In this document: piece by piece, positions 8,958-18,449 of the stretch
Layout of the letters: every line of letters starts with the position of its first letter
Numbering within the stretch: position 1 is the first letter of the stretch
Origin: JBQTIY01 sp052387675
GTDB lineage: Bacteria > Planctomycetota > B15-G4
Length of the DNA stretch: 64,000 nt
Direction of reading: 5' to 3'
Assembly: GCA_052387675.1 (NCBI GenBank)
Contig: JBQTIY010000002.1
Span: 186,001 to 250,000 of the forward strand
Translations under genes and position numbers: made by a program
Notes under the pieces: generated by a model
Database searches by the model: none
Seen by the model: the letters and a program-made list of their open reading frames with translations, nothing else
Told to the model about the DNA's origin: nothing

Positions 8958-9649
8958 CAGCCGGCCACCCGCCGCAAACGCCAGACGAAGTGCGTGGCGA
9001 GCAACGACTCCAAACCCGTCGGGACCTGATAGCGCCGTTTGTACTGTCGCCCACGGCCGGCCAGGCGTCCCACGCGACTCAACACGCTCGATGTGCCGTA
9101 TGACGCATAGCCATCGAGCTGGAAGCCGCACTCCTCCAGCAGCTCACGCAGCGTACGCCTCGTGAAGAAGCGGTAATGGTAGCCCTCCTGCTTGGGCGGA
9201 TGCCCGGTGAGTGCCCGCCAGCGATAGCGCAGATGCGCCACGTTGGGTGTGGTCAGCACGAGCCAGCCGCCGGGCCGCACGACTCGAGCAAGTTCCGCGC
9301 AGAGCGTCTCAGCCTGCAGAATGTGTTCGATGACTTCGATGAGCGTGGCCCCCGCCAAGGTGCCGTCTCGAAAGGGAAGCGGCCGGTTCAGATCAGCAAC
9401 GACTGCGGAGTAGCCTTCGCCGAGCACCGAGGCCGCATTGGGCTCCCAATAGTCCAGGCCAGTGGCTTGCGCCTGGCCCCCGCCAACCGCAGCCAGGAAC
9501 TCCCCGCGTCCGCAGCCGAAGTCCACCCAGCGGCCTGCAGCGGCCGGCTCTGGAATCAGCCGGGCGGCGCGCTCGTACCAGGAACGCCCGGTGATGAGCT
9601 TGCGTTCCCGGTCGACCGGGTGAGCTCCGACACCTTCGAGTGCGCGCAC
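8957..9649 (-). CDS. Class I SAM-dependent methyltransferase
   Basis: 230 residues with a Methyltransf_11-like fold: motif I WVDFGCGRGEFL, an acidic residue after strand 2 in GLDYWEP, motif ADLNRPLPFRDGTL, and IEVIEHI followed by LVLTTPNV. This pattern is common in small-molecule or polysaccharide O-methyltransferases; the substrate cannot be read. The GTG start at 9649 is preceded by GGAGG at tight spacing. It is the first gene of a two-gene unit with yqgE and is divergent from the bacilliredoxin gene. Confidence 0.85.
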   Translation of the reverse strand: MRALEGVGAHPVDRERKLITGRSWYERAARLIPEPAAAGRWVDFGCGRGEFLAAVGGGQAQATGLDYWEPNAASVLGEGYSAVVADLNRPLPFRDGTLAGATLIEVIEHILQAETLCAELARVVRPGGWLVLTTPNVAHLRYRWRALTGHPPKQEGYHYRFFTRRTLRELLEECGFQLDGYASYGTSSVLSRVGRLAGRGRQYKRRYQVPTGLESLLATHFVWRLRRVAG

Positions 9650-9765
9650 AAGGCCTCCGCCGGGCTATCTCTGAATCGAGGGCCGCCAAGGTATCATCAG
9701 CGGCTCTGTTCCCCCGCTGTCGCGCGCGCTCATCATGGCCGCGCCCCTTCCAGGAGCCTGTTGCT

Positions 9766-10182
9766 ATGTACGATCCCGTCATGGTCGCGCCGATGCGCGA
9801 TGAACTCACCCGCGTCGGTGTGAAATCCCTCGCGAATGCTGCGGAAGTCGATGCCGTCCTCGGCCGCAAGCAGGGCACGGCGATGGTCGTCGTCAACTCC
9901 GTGTGCGGCTGTGCGGCAGCCAATGCCCGCCCGGGCGTCAGCCTGGCTGTGCGTCATGCCAAGAAGCCCGATGCCCTGGTCACGGTCTTTGCCGGTGTCG
10001 ACCGCGAGGCCACCGAACGCGCCCGCAGCTACTTCAAGGGCTACATGCCGAGTTCTCCCTCGGTCGCGCTGCTGAAGGACGGCCAGTGCGTCTTCGTGCT
10101 GCAGCGGCATGAGATCGAGGGCCGTGATCCGCAGGCCATCGCCCAGCGGCTCACCGAGGCGTTCGACAAGTACTGCGGCTGA
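9766..10182 (+). CDS. BrxA/BrxB family bacilliredoxin
   Basis: 138 residues, full length for the YphP/YqiW (DUF1094) family. The CGC redox motif is in VNSVCGCAAANARPG, the exact family context, and a further Cys sits near the C-terminus (DKYCG). Members remove bacillithiol from S-bacillithiolated proteins, so the gene suggests bacillithiol-type redox chemistry in this organism (family knowledge, not shown here). The start ATG at 9766 has CAGGAG nine nt upstream. It appears monocistronic. Confidence 0.92.
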   Translation: MYDPVMVAPMRDELTRVGVKSLANAAEVDAVLGRKQGTAMVVVNSVCGCAAANARPGVSLAVRHAKKPDALVTVFAGVDREATERARSYFKGYMPSSPSVALLKDGQCVFVLQRHEIEGRDPQAIAQRLTEAFDKYCG

Positions 10183-10215
10183 AGCAGGCGGCGGCGCGAG
10201 CCGTCTCGCCCGGCC

Positions 10216-11244
10216 TCAGTCTTCGCCGGCCAGCCGGCGCGCGGCCCGCTCGAGGCCGCGCGCTCCGGCGGCCATGAATTCAAAGTCCAGCGTGTCTGCG
10301 CGGTCGCTGCCGCGATGGTAGTGCGGGTTGCGCAGGTCCGCCGTGTCCGTGATCAGCACGGCCGGCAGCCCGGCGTCCCAGAACATGGCGTGGTCGGAAC
10401 GGCGCGAGTCGGGGAGCACCCAGCCCTCACCTGGAATCCAGGCGAAAACCTCGGAGCGGAAGTGTTCTCCGTGCTCTGCTTCGAGGGCTTCGCTCACGGT
10501 GAGGGCGAGCGCGCTACTGAGCAGATTGCCCAGCACCAACAGGAAGTCGCCGCGGTCGCCCGGATCGAAGAAACTCTGCACTCCCGGCGGCAGGCGCTGA
10601 CTGCCCGATGTGCGGTCGACGAAGCCCAGCATCTCGAGTTGGACCAGTCCGATGACGCGGCGGGCCTCCTCCGGGGGCAGCGTGCGGACATAGGCCCCGC
10701 TGCCGAGCAGCCCGGTCTCCTCGGCATCGAACCACAGCAGGCGGATTTCGGCCGACACCTGCGCTGTGCGCAGCCGGCGGGCCAGCTCGAGCAGCACGAC
10801 CGTGCCACTGCCATTGTCATCGGCACCGGGCGTGCCCGGCACTGTGTCGTAGTGCGTGCCCAGCAGCAGCAGCGGCGCATCCGGCGTGAAAGCAGGGCGG
10901 CGCGCGACCACGTTGGCGAGCGCGACGTCCGGTGCGCCCTCCCACACAAAGGGCTGGCTCTCGGCCGCCCAGCCGAGGTCGTTCAAGCGGGCGAGCAGAA
11001 ACTCCCGTGCCGCGGCGTGTCCTACAGATCCCGGGGAGCGCGGCGCCGGCAGCGCGGCCATGAGTTCACGCAGACGTGCCGCGTCGATGGGCGCTTCGCT
11101 GGGCGTTGCGGATCTCGGCGACGGCGCACTTGACTCGGCTTCGGCGAGCGGCGGCACAGACTCGGCCGTGCCGCCGTAAAGCCACCAGGCCCCCAGGCCG
11201 ACCGCCAGCAGAACCGTGAGCAGCAGTGGCAGTCGGCGTGACAC
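10216..11244 (-). CDS. M28 family zinc peptidase, membrane-anchored
   Basis: 342 residues. A single N-terminal hydrophobic segment (about 5-25) is an uncleaved anchor or signal peptide, followed by a Pro/Ser/Ala-rich linker to about residue 55. The M28 core shows the metal ligands in order: GTHYDTVPG (His), GADDNGSG (bridging Asp), DAEETGLLGS (Glu pair) and NPHYHRGSD near the end (His). M28 enzymes are periplasmic or extracellular aminopeptidases; related glutaminyl cyclases share the fold. The GTG start lies 5 nt after the giant amidohydrolase stop, so the two are probably cotranscribed. Confidence 0.88.
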   Translation of the reverse strand: MSRRLPLLLTVLLAVGLGAWWLYGGTAESVPPLAEAESSAPSPRSATPSEAPIDAARLRELMAALPAPRSPGSVGHAAAREFLLARLNDLGWAAESQPFVWEGAPDVALANVVARRPAFTPDAPLLLLGTHYDTVPGTPGADDNGSGTVVLLELARRLRTAQVSAEIRLLWFDAEETGLLGSGAYVRTLPPEEARRVIGLVQLEMLGFVDRTSGSQRLPPGVQSFFDPGDRGDFLLVLGNLLSSALALTVSEALEAEHGEHFRSEVFAWIPGEGWVLPDSRRSDHAMFWDAGLPAVLITDTADLRNPHYHRGSDRADTLDFEFMAAGARGLERAARRLAGED

Positions 11245-11249
11245 GCGAC

Positions 11250-14200
11250 TCAGCGGCTCGGTGTCGCTGGATCCAGCAGCCGCTGCCGATAGCGCTCGTA
11301 GAGCTGCGTGTGGCGCGTGCTGAGATCCACCGCACGACCGTCAATGTAGAGCTGGCGCACTTGCGTGCGGATCTGCAGCGGACTGCCATCGGTGACCAGG
11401 ACATCCGCGCGGCGTCCGGCGGAGAGTGAACCAACTCGCTCGCCAAGACCGAGGATCTCCGCCGAACCGGACGTGAGCGCTCGCAGCGCCTCGTCCTCGG
11501 GCAGACCAAAGGCCACCGCCATGCCGGCGTGATAAGGCAGGTCGCGCGCGCTGGCCGATTCATTGCTGCGAAAGGCGATGCGCACGCCCGCCGCGTGCAG
11601 GACGGCCGCATTGCGATACGGCGCGTCGTGCGGGTCGTGCCGCTCCAGCGGCAGTGTCAGCACCGGCCCAACCAGCACGGCCACATCGGCCAGCGCCAGG
11701 TGCTCGGCCACGCGCCAAGCTTGCTGGCCTCCCGCAATCGCCACGCGGAGCCGCTCCTCGCGGGCGAAGCGCAGCACATCCATGATCTGGTCGGCGTGAT
11801 CCGCATGGAAGATCACTAGGCCCTCACCCAGGGCGTAGGGTGCCAGCGCTGCGAGTCGCGTGTCGGGCGCGGGTCCGGGAGCCGAGCGAGCCGCCGCTTC
11901 AGCGCTCAGGCGCACATACTCGCGCGCCTCCCGCAGGCTCGCGCGCAGATCCGCCCAAGCTCGTTCCACGCGCACGGTCAGACTGCCGCCAGCCTCCTCT
12001 GATTCCGCAGCGTCGCCCTCCTCCTCGCCTTCCTCTTCCTCCTCGTCCTCTTCAGGCAGCTTGCGCAGCGTGCGCGGCGCACGGATGTGCAGCGCCACGC
12101 TGTCCTGCACCAGGGCCTCGCCCGCGGTCCAGCCCTCCAGGGCCATCGCACTGGACTGGCCCAGCAGGCCCTCGCCTTGCGGCACCGCCAGCACCGTGGT
12201 GATGCCGTTGGCCCGCGTCACCGCCACAGCCGCTGCATCGGGATGCCAGGCCGCCGACGCGCGTAGGTCCGGCTGGTTCCCGCCGATTTCGCTCACATCC
12301 ATGGTGCCGCGCACAGAATCGATTTCTTGCAGACCCACCGAGCCACCGGCATCAATGAGTCCGGGCCAAACCTGGAGCCCTGTCACATCGACGACGCGAA
12401 ACTCCGGCGGTGGCGCTGCGTGTCCGGCGTAAACGCCGCGCAGCAGGCCGTTCTCCATGAGGACGACGCCCGGCGCGTGCACCACCGGCCGGCCCTCGCT
12501 GAACTCCATGGTGTGCACCGTTCCGCCCACCAGCGCCACGGGCGGCCCCGCTGGGCGCAGAGGATTACTCGGTGCTCGCGTCGCACCGCCCGGCAAAGCC
12601 AGCGTCTCGATCGCTCCAGCCGGCAACGGACGCGGGAGATCCTGAGGGATTCCTCGCGCGGCAGGCCGGGCGGACGTGGCCGAATCTGCCGGTGGATCCG
12701 TCGCCGCGCCCGAAGTGTCCGAGGCCTCGCCGCGCCCTGCGCTCACGCGCTGCGCCACGAGCGCCGACCACTCCTGCCAAACCTCGTCGCGCCGCTCGAA
12801 GAGCAACTCCCCGTCGACGAAGGTCATCAGACAGCGGGTGCGCACATCGAAGGGGTGGTGGCTGTAGACCGCCAGGTCCGCGTCCTTGCCGACCTCCAGC
12901 GAACCAACGCGCTCATCGAGTCCCAGCTGCTGCGCGGGGTTCAGAGTCACCATGCGCAGCGCCTCCTCCTCGGGCACGCCGCCGTACTTCACGGTCTTGG
13001 CCGCTTCGAGATAAAGCCGGCGCAGATGTTCATCACTGTCGCTGTTGACCGACATGAGCACTCCGCCTTCGTGCATCAGCGCCGCGGCGTAGGGCGTGGC
13101 GTCATGGGCTTCGATCTTGTAGCCCCACCAGTCCACGAAGGTGGAACCGCCCGCGCCGTGTGCCGCGATCTCGGCCGCGACCTTGTAGCCTTCGAGCACA
13201 TGCTGCAGCGTGCGCACCTGGAAGCCGTAGTCCTCGGCGACACGCAGCAGCATCAGGATCTCGTCGGCTCGGTAGCAGTGACTGTGCACATCGATCGATG
13301 CATCCAGGATGCCAGCCAAGGCCTCGAGGCGCAGGTCGCGGCGCGGCGGATCAGGATCGCGGCCTGCACCCCGCTCGCTTTCGTAGAGCCGCCACTCCTC
13401 GGCGTAGTGTGCGGCCGCCTCGAAGCTGCGCCGCAGCACGGCTTCGACGCCCATACGCGTGTTGGGAAAGCGGGTGCCGGGGTTGTGGTTGCTGCGCTTG
13501 GGATTCTCGCCCAGCGCGAACTTCACGCCGGCCGGCGCCCCGGCGAAGAGCAGTTCTGGGGCCGTGGCGCCCCAGCGCATCTTGATCACGGCATGCCGGC
13601 CGCCAATGGCATTGGAGCTGCCGTGGAGCAACCGAGCGGCCGTCACTCCGCCGGCGAGGGCGCGGTAGATCCCGACATCATCGGGGTCGACTTCGTCCTC
13701 GATGGTGACTTCCGGCGTGACGACGCGCGTCCACTCATTGATGCCGCCGCGAATGGCCACATGCGCGTGGCAGTCGATCACTCCGGGCATCACAAAGCGG
13801 CCCGCGGCTTCCACCACCTTCACGCCCTCGGGCGCCGAGAGGCCGCGTCCGATGGCCGCGATGCGGCCGCCGCGCACGAGCAGGTCCGTCTCTGGCAGCT
13901 CACCTTGGCTCGCGGTCAGGAGCGTGGCGCCGCGCAGGAGCACATCGCCGCCGGTCTGAAAACTCGGCAGCCGATCCTCATCCAGTTCCACCGGCCACGC
14001 TCCCGGCGCAGGCCGGGCCGGCGCAGCTTCCGCAGCGCCGGCCGCCGCCGCCGAGCCGGCCTCCGCCGCAGACGGGTCCTGCGCTTTGTCTTTGTCCTTT
14101 TCCGGTGACTCCTCGGCTTCGGCCTCGGCCGAGCGCAGATCGAAGAGCCGCCCCTCGATGACCATGAGTCGCACCTTGCTCTTCTCGGCCAAGGGCTCGC

Positions 14201-15497
14201 CCGACCAAGCCGCCAGCAACGCCGGTGCACCGGCCCGCAATTCACCGCCTGCACTGCCTTCCGGCAGCATCTCGAAGGGGCTCAAGGTGAGCGCGCGCAG
14301 GGCCTCCTCGCGATCGAGACCGCCGTGCTGCATGGCGAGCTGCAGTCCCTCGAGGAGCTTCTCGGGACTCCGCGCCAGGCTCGCGAAGCAGACTCGCAGC
14401 CCCGCCCGGCGCAGCTGCGCGACACCCGCCACGCGCTCCAGCCACTCGGCACGCTCATGCAGACGCAGCCGCAGAGGCTCCGCGACATCCCAGGGCTGTT
14501 CGCTCAGCGGTGTCGTCTCCGCGGATGAGCTTTCCTGCTCCTCCGTCGCCAGCGGATCCTTGGGCTCCCGCCCGAAATCCAAGTCGTGTACGACCGTGAC
14601 ATCGTGCCGCGCCAGCTCGTCGGTCAGTTCATAGGCTTCCGTAGCGCCGCACACGATGAGGCGCATGCCCGGAAACTCTTCGAGCAACCCGAGCGCCAAG
14701 CGCAGATCTTCCTCCTCGCGCGCTTCCAGCATGAGCGGGCGCTCGCCAGTGACGATTGGGAGCAGGGCCTGCAACACGGCATCCTGCGGCGCGCGCCGGG
14801 GAGGATTCTCGCCCGCATGGCGCCGCGCGAGTTCCACTTCGCGGCGCGCATCCAGCAGCGCCTGGCGCAGGTGCGCCATGACGCCCATCAAAGTGGCGGG
14901 GTAGCGGTTGCCTTCGTAGTTCTCTGGACCGGTCCGCCAGAGCAACGAGCCCACTTGGGCGACATCGGCCTGGAGCACCGCCTCGCGCGGCGGCCGGCCG
15001 GATAAGGCCAGCCAACTCGCGGAGCCGCTGAGCAATTCACCGCGCGGCGCCACCAGGGCCAGGCCGAAGCCGGCTTTGCGCTGATCAGGCTCATCCGTTG
15101 CATCTTGCGGCAACCGGCTCCAAGCGGAGCGATCCGGCGTGAGGCCCGCTCGATGCGCTGCGGGCATGGCCGGCAAAGGATCTCGGAGATCGTTCTCGGG
15201 CCGGCCTTGCTGCACTTCGCTTGGTGCAAAGTCGAGTTCGCGGAGTTGCAGAGCATCCACGAGCGCTGGCGTCAGCGTGAGCCCGGTCACGTCGACAGCC
15301 CGCGCATCCCAGGGCACGGCCAGCCCTACGCCCACGGCCTGAATGCGGCCCTCGCGAATCAGGATCGTCACTCCCTCCAGCACGGGCTCCCCGGCGCGCG
15401 GTTGCACGCGGCCGCCCACCAGCGCGAGCGGCTGCTCGGGAGCGGGCGTATCGAGGAAGGCGAGCGTGGCCAAGAGCAGAGTGGGCAGGAGCATCAT
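11250..15497 (-). CDS. Triple-domain amidohydrolase superfamily protein (1415 aa)
   Basis: A secreted protein (hydrophobic N-terminus 1-16) built from three tandem amidohydrolase-like units. Unit 1 (about 22-455) has the start and end sandwich folds (LALVGGRVQPRAGEPVLEG, LTLSPFEMLPEG) but no HxH. Unit 2 (about 515-900) is complete: H577/H579 in GVIDCHAHV, H738/H740 in IDVHSHCYRADE, H766, and D820/D822 in VNSDSDEH. Unit 3 (about 985-1405) again lacks HxH, with PGLIDAGGSVGLQEI in its place, and carries a run of Glu/Asp residues (about 1149-1165). Ala/Pro- or Glu-rich linkers separate the units. Presumably only the central unit hydrolyses substrate, an imidodipeptidase-like cyclic amide or peptide. 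The start overlaps the upstream kinase stop (ATGA). Confidence 0.85.
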   Translation of the reverse strand: MMLLPTLLLATLAFLDTPAPEQPLALVGGRVQPRAGEPVLEGVTILIREGRIQAVGVGLAVPWDARAVDVTGLTLTPALVDALQLRELDFAPSEVQQGRPENDLRDPLPAMPAAHRAGLTPDRSAWSRLPQDATDEPDQRKAGFGLALVAPRGELLSGSASWLALSGRPPREAVLQADVAQVGSLLWRTGPENYEGNRYPATLMGVMAHLRQALLDARREVELARRHAGENPPRRAPQDAVLQALLPIVTGERPLMLEAREEEDLRLALGLLEEFPGMRLIVCGATEAYELTDELARHDVTVVHDLDFGREPKDPLATEEQESSSAETTPLSEQPWDVAEPLRLRLHERAEWLERVAGVAQLRRAGLRVCFASLARSPEKLLEGLQLAMQHGGLDREEALRALTLSPFEMLPEGSAGGELRAGAPALLAAWSGEPLAEKSKVRLMVIEGRLFDLRSAEAEAEESPEKDKDKAQDPSAAEAGSAAAAGAAEAAPARPAPGAWPVELDEDRLPSFQTGGDVLLRGATLLTASQGELPETDLLVRGGRIAAIGRGLSAPEGVKVVEAAGRFVMPGVIDCHAHVAIRGGINEWTRVVTPEVTIEDEVDPDDVGIYRALAGGVTAARLLHGSSNAIGGRHAVIKMRWGATAPELLFAGAPAGVKFALGENPKRSNHNPGTRFPNTRMGVEAVLRRSFEAAAHYAEEWRLYESERGAGRDPDPPRRDLRLEALAGILDASIDVHSHCYRADEILMLLRVAEDYGFQVRTLQHVLEGYKVAAEIAAHGAGGSTFVDWWGYKIEAHDATPYAAALMHEGGVLMSVNSDSDEHLRRLYLEAAKTVKYGGVPEEEALRMVTLNPAQQLGLDERVGSLEVGKDADLAVYSHHPFDVRTRCLMTFVDGELLFERRDEVWQEWSALVAQRVSAGRGEASDTSGAATDPPADSATSARPAARGIPQDLPRPLPAGAIETLALPGGATRAPSNPLRPAGPPVALVGGTVHTMEFSEGRPVVHAPGVVLMENGLLRGVYAGHAAPPPEFRVVDVTGLQVWPGLIDAGGSVGLQEIDSVRGTMDVSEIGGNQPDLRASAAWHPDAAAVAVTRANGITTVLAVPQGEGLLGQSSAMALEGWTAGEALVQDSVALHIRAPRTLRKLPEEDEEEEEGEEEGDAAESEEAGGSLTVRVERAWADLRASLREAREYVRLSAEAAARSAPGPAPDTRLAALAPYALGEGLVIFHADHADQIMDVLRFAREERLRVAIAGGQQAWRVAEHLALADVAVLVGPVLTLPLERHDPHDAPYRNAAVLHAAGVRIAFRSNESASARDLPYHAGMAVAFGLPEDEALRALTSGSAEILGLGERVGSLSAGRRADVLVTDGSPLQIRTQVRQLYIDGRAVDLSTRHTQLYERYRQRLLDPATPSR

Positions 15498-17173
15498 TCG
15501 GCAGCTTCCGGGTGCGAACGCGCGAGCCTAGCGCCCCGCCCCCGGGCGAGGCCAGTGCGGCGGCCGCGGCGAGCCACCCGCTGAGCCACGAGGCGCAGGG
15601 CGGCCGCGAGCCACTCGCGCGGCAGTTCCTGGCCAGCGCCTCGCGCATAGCCACGCAAAAAGCGCTGGCGATCGGCACGAGTCACGCTGGCTGGCACATC
15701 GGCCAGTTGACCGAGCATGCGCACGACCGCCGCACGATCGAAACTTGGCCCCAGTCGCAGATTGTCCAGGTCGATGAGTTGCACCGCAGGCGCGCCGGCC
15801 GGCAAGGCTCCCCGCAGATCACGCGCGGCCGGCAGGGCCTCTGAGCTGAGCAGCAGGTTCTTGGTGGAGAGGTCATCGTGCCGCAGACCGGCGCGGGCCA
15901 GGCATCCCACGATCCGGCCGACGGCATCGGCCAGCCCTCGGCGCCGCGCAGCGTCGCGTCCCGGTGCGAACTGTTCGAGGTACGTGCGCACTGAGAGCGG
16001 CTCTGAAAGCGCCTTCGTCACCAGCAGCGCCCCGCCGCCGCGGCGTTCGACCAGGGCCAAGGCGCGCGGCGTGGGCAGGCCCAGCACTTCGCAGCGCCGC
16101 GCCCCCAGCCAGGCGCTGCGCGCACGGCTCAAGCCGGCCGCCTGACGCAGAGCCGGCCACAGTCCCCGCGTGCGGTATTCCTTCACGATGCGGCCGCCGG
16201 GCACCAGGGTCACACGGCTCTGTGGACTCTCACCGAGCAATCCGGGCGCGGCTCGGTGGATCCGACGCTCATGCTCCAGCAGATCCTGGCGCAGAGCGTC
16301 GGCCACGTAGTCACGGCGCCGGAAAACACGGCCATCGTGCCGCGTCTCCGCCACAAAGCCGGACGAGTTGCGCAGGCAACGTGCTGTGCGGCCGCGCAGG
16401 TAATCGCGCTCGAAGCGCGCCAGCCCCTCGCGCACAGACTCCAGCAGCCCCACTTCCTCGTCACCGCGCGCGCGTGCGTACTCACGCACGAGTTCGGCCA
16501 CGTCCTCGCGCCCGAGATCGAGCACTGCGCGCATGGAGTAGAGCAGCCGCGTGAGATTCTCCAGCCGGTGCTCTCGCGCCAGGCGGCGCACTCGCCGGGC
16601 CGAGTGCAGGTCGGTGATGAGCACTTCCTGACGCTCCGTCAGCAGCAGATTGTCGGCGTGCAGGTCGCGATGATGCCAGGGCGCCGCATGGAGTTGCTGC
16701 GTCGCGGCCAGAGCAGCCCGCGCAAGTTCCAGGACGCGGACCTGATCGCCACGCTCGAAGGCCTCGCGCTGTGCGGCCGCGACTGTACGGGCTCCCACCA
16801 CCAAGCGCCCCAGGAACCAGCTCTCTCTCAGTAGCGAACCGGCCCGGCGTTCGGCGAAGGCGAGCGGGCGCACGGTGGGCAGCCCCAAGCGACAAAACTC
16901 CGCCATGGCGAGGTACTCGTGCCGCGCCGGGCTCAGCAGGCGCTGCCAGCCGCGGGCGGGAAAGCGCTTGAGCAGCACGCCGCCCGCGCGACCGCGTAGC
17001 GTCCAGACCTGCCGCCGCTCGCCTTCGCGCAGACTCTCTGCGCCGAGCACGGGCGGCCGCTCGATCTCGGCGGCTAACTCCGCGAGCGCTGCATCCGGAG
17101 CACAGGCCCACCACCAGCGCAGGCGTTGCTCAGCAGCCACGGCGAAGTCCGCGTCGATCGCGCAAGCCGGCAT
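15494..17173 (-). CDS. Tandem lipopolysaccharide kinase (WaaP/Kdo-kinase-like) protein
   Basis: 559 residues with two kinase-like domains in a row. Domain 1 has the catalytic loop HRDLHADN (168-175) and a metal-binding ITDLH (Asp188). Domain 2 has RHDDLSTKN (431-439) and LIDLDN (Asp468). Both fit the lipopolysaccharide kinase (WaaP/KdkA) pattern, where the eukaryotic DFG is replaced by DxH or DxD. WaaP-family enzymes phosphorylate heptose or Kdo of LPS core. The gene is divergent from a WaaG-like glycosyltransferase 76 nt away, which supports a core-LPS role. Domain 1 keeps the HRD arginine while domain 2 has HDD, so the two may differ in activity or substrate. Confidence 0.75.
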   Translation of the reverse strand: MPACAIDADFAVAAEQRLRWWWACAPDAALAELAAEIERPPVLGAESLREGERRQVWTLRGRAGGVLLKRFPARGWQRLLSPARHEYLAMAEFCRLGLPTVRPLAFAERRAGSLLRESWFLGRLVVGARTVAAAQREAFERGDQVRVLELARAALAATQQLHAAPWHHRDLHADNLLLTERQEVLITDLHSARRVRRLAREHRLENLTRLLYSMRAVLDLGREDVAELVREYARARGDEEVGLLESVREGLARFERDYLRGRTARCLRNSSGFVAETRHDGRVFRRRDYVADALRQDLLEHERRIHRAAPGLLGESPQSRVTLVPGGRIVKEYRTRGLWPALRQAAGLSRARSAWLGARRCEVLGLPTPRALALVERRGGGALLVTKALSEPLSVRTYLEQFAPGRDAARRRGLADAVGRIVGCLARAGLRHDDLSTKNLLLSSEALPAARDLRGALPAGAPAVQLIDLDNLRLGPSFDRAAVVRMLGQLADVPASVTRADRQRFLRGYARGAGQELPREWLAAALRLVAQRVARRGRRTGLARGRGARLARSHPEAAE

Positions 17174-17249
17174 GATAGGCGCGCGCTCCCGGCCACACCA
17201 CCAAGACTGAGGCAGGCACCAGGCGCTGGCTTGGTAAGGTTGTGCCGCG

Positions 17250-18449
17250 ATGCGGGTGGCGATCGTCTACAAGCGCTATGCGGAGACGGGCGGCTCGGAA
17301 CGCCAGGTGACCCTGCTCGTTCGAGAGCTGCTGCGTCGCGGTGCTGAAGTGCACCTCTTCTGCGCGCGTGTCCTCGCAGAGCCGCCGGCGGAGTTGCGCG
17401 TCCATCGCATGCCGGCTTTGCCTTTGGGCCGCACGCTGGGCCTGCTGCGCTTTTCCGCCTGGGCCCGCCGGGCTGTCGCCCGCGAAGAGGCCCGCGCGGG
17501 CCTCTTTGCCGTGCGCCAGGCCTTCGGCCGCACTGTCGGCCAGGACATCTATCGGCTGGGCGGCGGGTGTCACCGCAGCTACCTCGAGCAATCGCACGCC
17601 CTCGATCGGCCAGGCTGGCTGCGACCGCTGCTACGAGTGCATCCCTACCAAATCGCGAAGGCGCGCCTCGAGGAAGCGGCGCTGGCGCCGGACACCGCAC
17701 GACGCATCGTGACCAACAGCGAAATGACCCGCAATGATCTGGTCTTTCGCTATGGCCTCGATCGCCACTCCATCCGCGTCGTGCGCAATGGCGTGGACTT
17801 GCAGCGCTTCCATCCGCCCGCCCCGGGTGAGCGCGAGTCGCTGCGCGGGGAGTTGCAGCTTCCAACGGCCGCAGAGGTCGTGCTCTTTCTAGGCACCGGC
17901 TATGCCCGCAAAGGATTGGAAGCCGCCTTACAAGCCGTGGCGCGGCTCGCGACGGAGCGCCCTCCGCTGCGACTGCTCGTGGCTGGGCGCGACCGTCGGC
18001 CCACTTACTGGCAAGAGCGCGCTCGTCGTCTGGGACTGCTACCGCGCGTGACCTTCCTGGGCCCACGCCCGGATCCCGAGCGCATGTATCGCGCGGCCGA
18101 CCTCTATCTGCTGCCGGCCTCGTATGACCCGGCCGCCAACAGCACACTCGAAGCCTTGGCCAGCGGATTGCCGGTGGTCACCTCGGCCACGAACGGTGCC
18201 GGCGAGATCCTGGCGGCCGGAGTGCACGGCAGCGTCGTGCCGGCCCCCATCCACCCCGGCGACTTGGCGCGTGAGCTGAGTTTCTGGCTCAACCGCCAGG
18301 ATCGCGAGGCAATCTCTGCCGCGACGCGTGCCCGGGCGATGGAATTTCCGGCCGAGGACCGTTGCACGGAGATTTTGGAGCTTTACCGTGAGGTCATCGC
18401 CGTGCGTGCCCCCGGCACGCGCCTGCCCGAGGCCTGGAGCGACCCATGA
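17250..18449 (+). CDS. Glycosyltransferase family 4, WaaG-like (LPS core)
   Basis: 399 residues with a GT-B fold. The N-terminus YKRYAETGGSERQV has the loop that binds acceptor; the C-domain has VVRNGVDLQRFHP, LFLGTGYARKG and the nucleotide-sugar motif NSTLEALASGLPVVTSATNGAGEI with the ExxASGLP glutamate. The overall pattern fits RfaG/WaaG, glucosyltransferase I of LPS core. No Shine-Dalgarno is visible before ATG 17250; a TAAGGT hexamer ends 9 nt upstream, compatible with a leaderless or near-leaderless mRNA. It overlaps the next small gene by ATGA. Confidence 0.82.
   Translation: MRVAIVYKRYAETGGSERQVTLLVRELLRRGAEVHLFCARVLAEPPAELRVHRMPALPLGRTLGLLRFSAWARRAVAREEARAGLFAVRQAFGRTVGQDIYRLGGGCHRSYLEQSHALDRPGWLRPLLRVHPYQIAKARLEEAALAPDTARRIVTNSEMTRNDLVFRYGLDRHSIRVVRNGVDLQRFHPPAPGERESLRGELQLPTAAEVVLFLGTGYARKGLEAALQAVARLATERPPLRLLVAGRDRRPTYWQERARRLGLLPRVTFLGPRPDPERMYRAADLYLLPASYDPAANSTLEALASGLPVVTSATNGAGEILAAGVHGSVVPAPIHPGDLARELSFWLNRQDREAISAATRARAMEFPAEDRCTEILELYREVIAVRAPGTRLPEAWSDP

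Noticed and set aside
12327..14108. Long open frame (593 codons) on the plus strand opposite the amidohydrolase gene
   Set aside because: Antisense shadow of a high-GC gene; no family motif, His/Arg/Gln-rich shadow composition, while the minus strand encodes recognisable amidohydrolase motifs.
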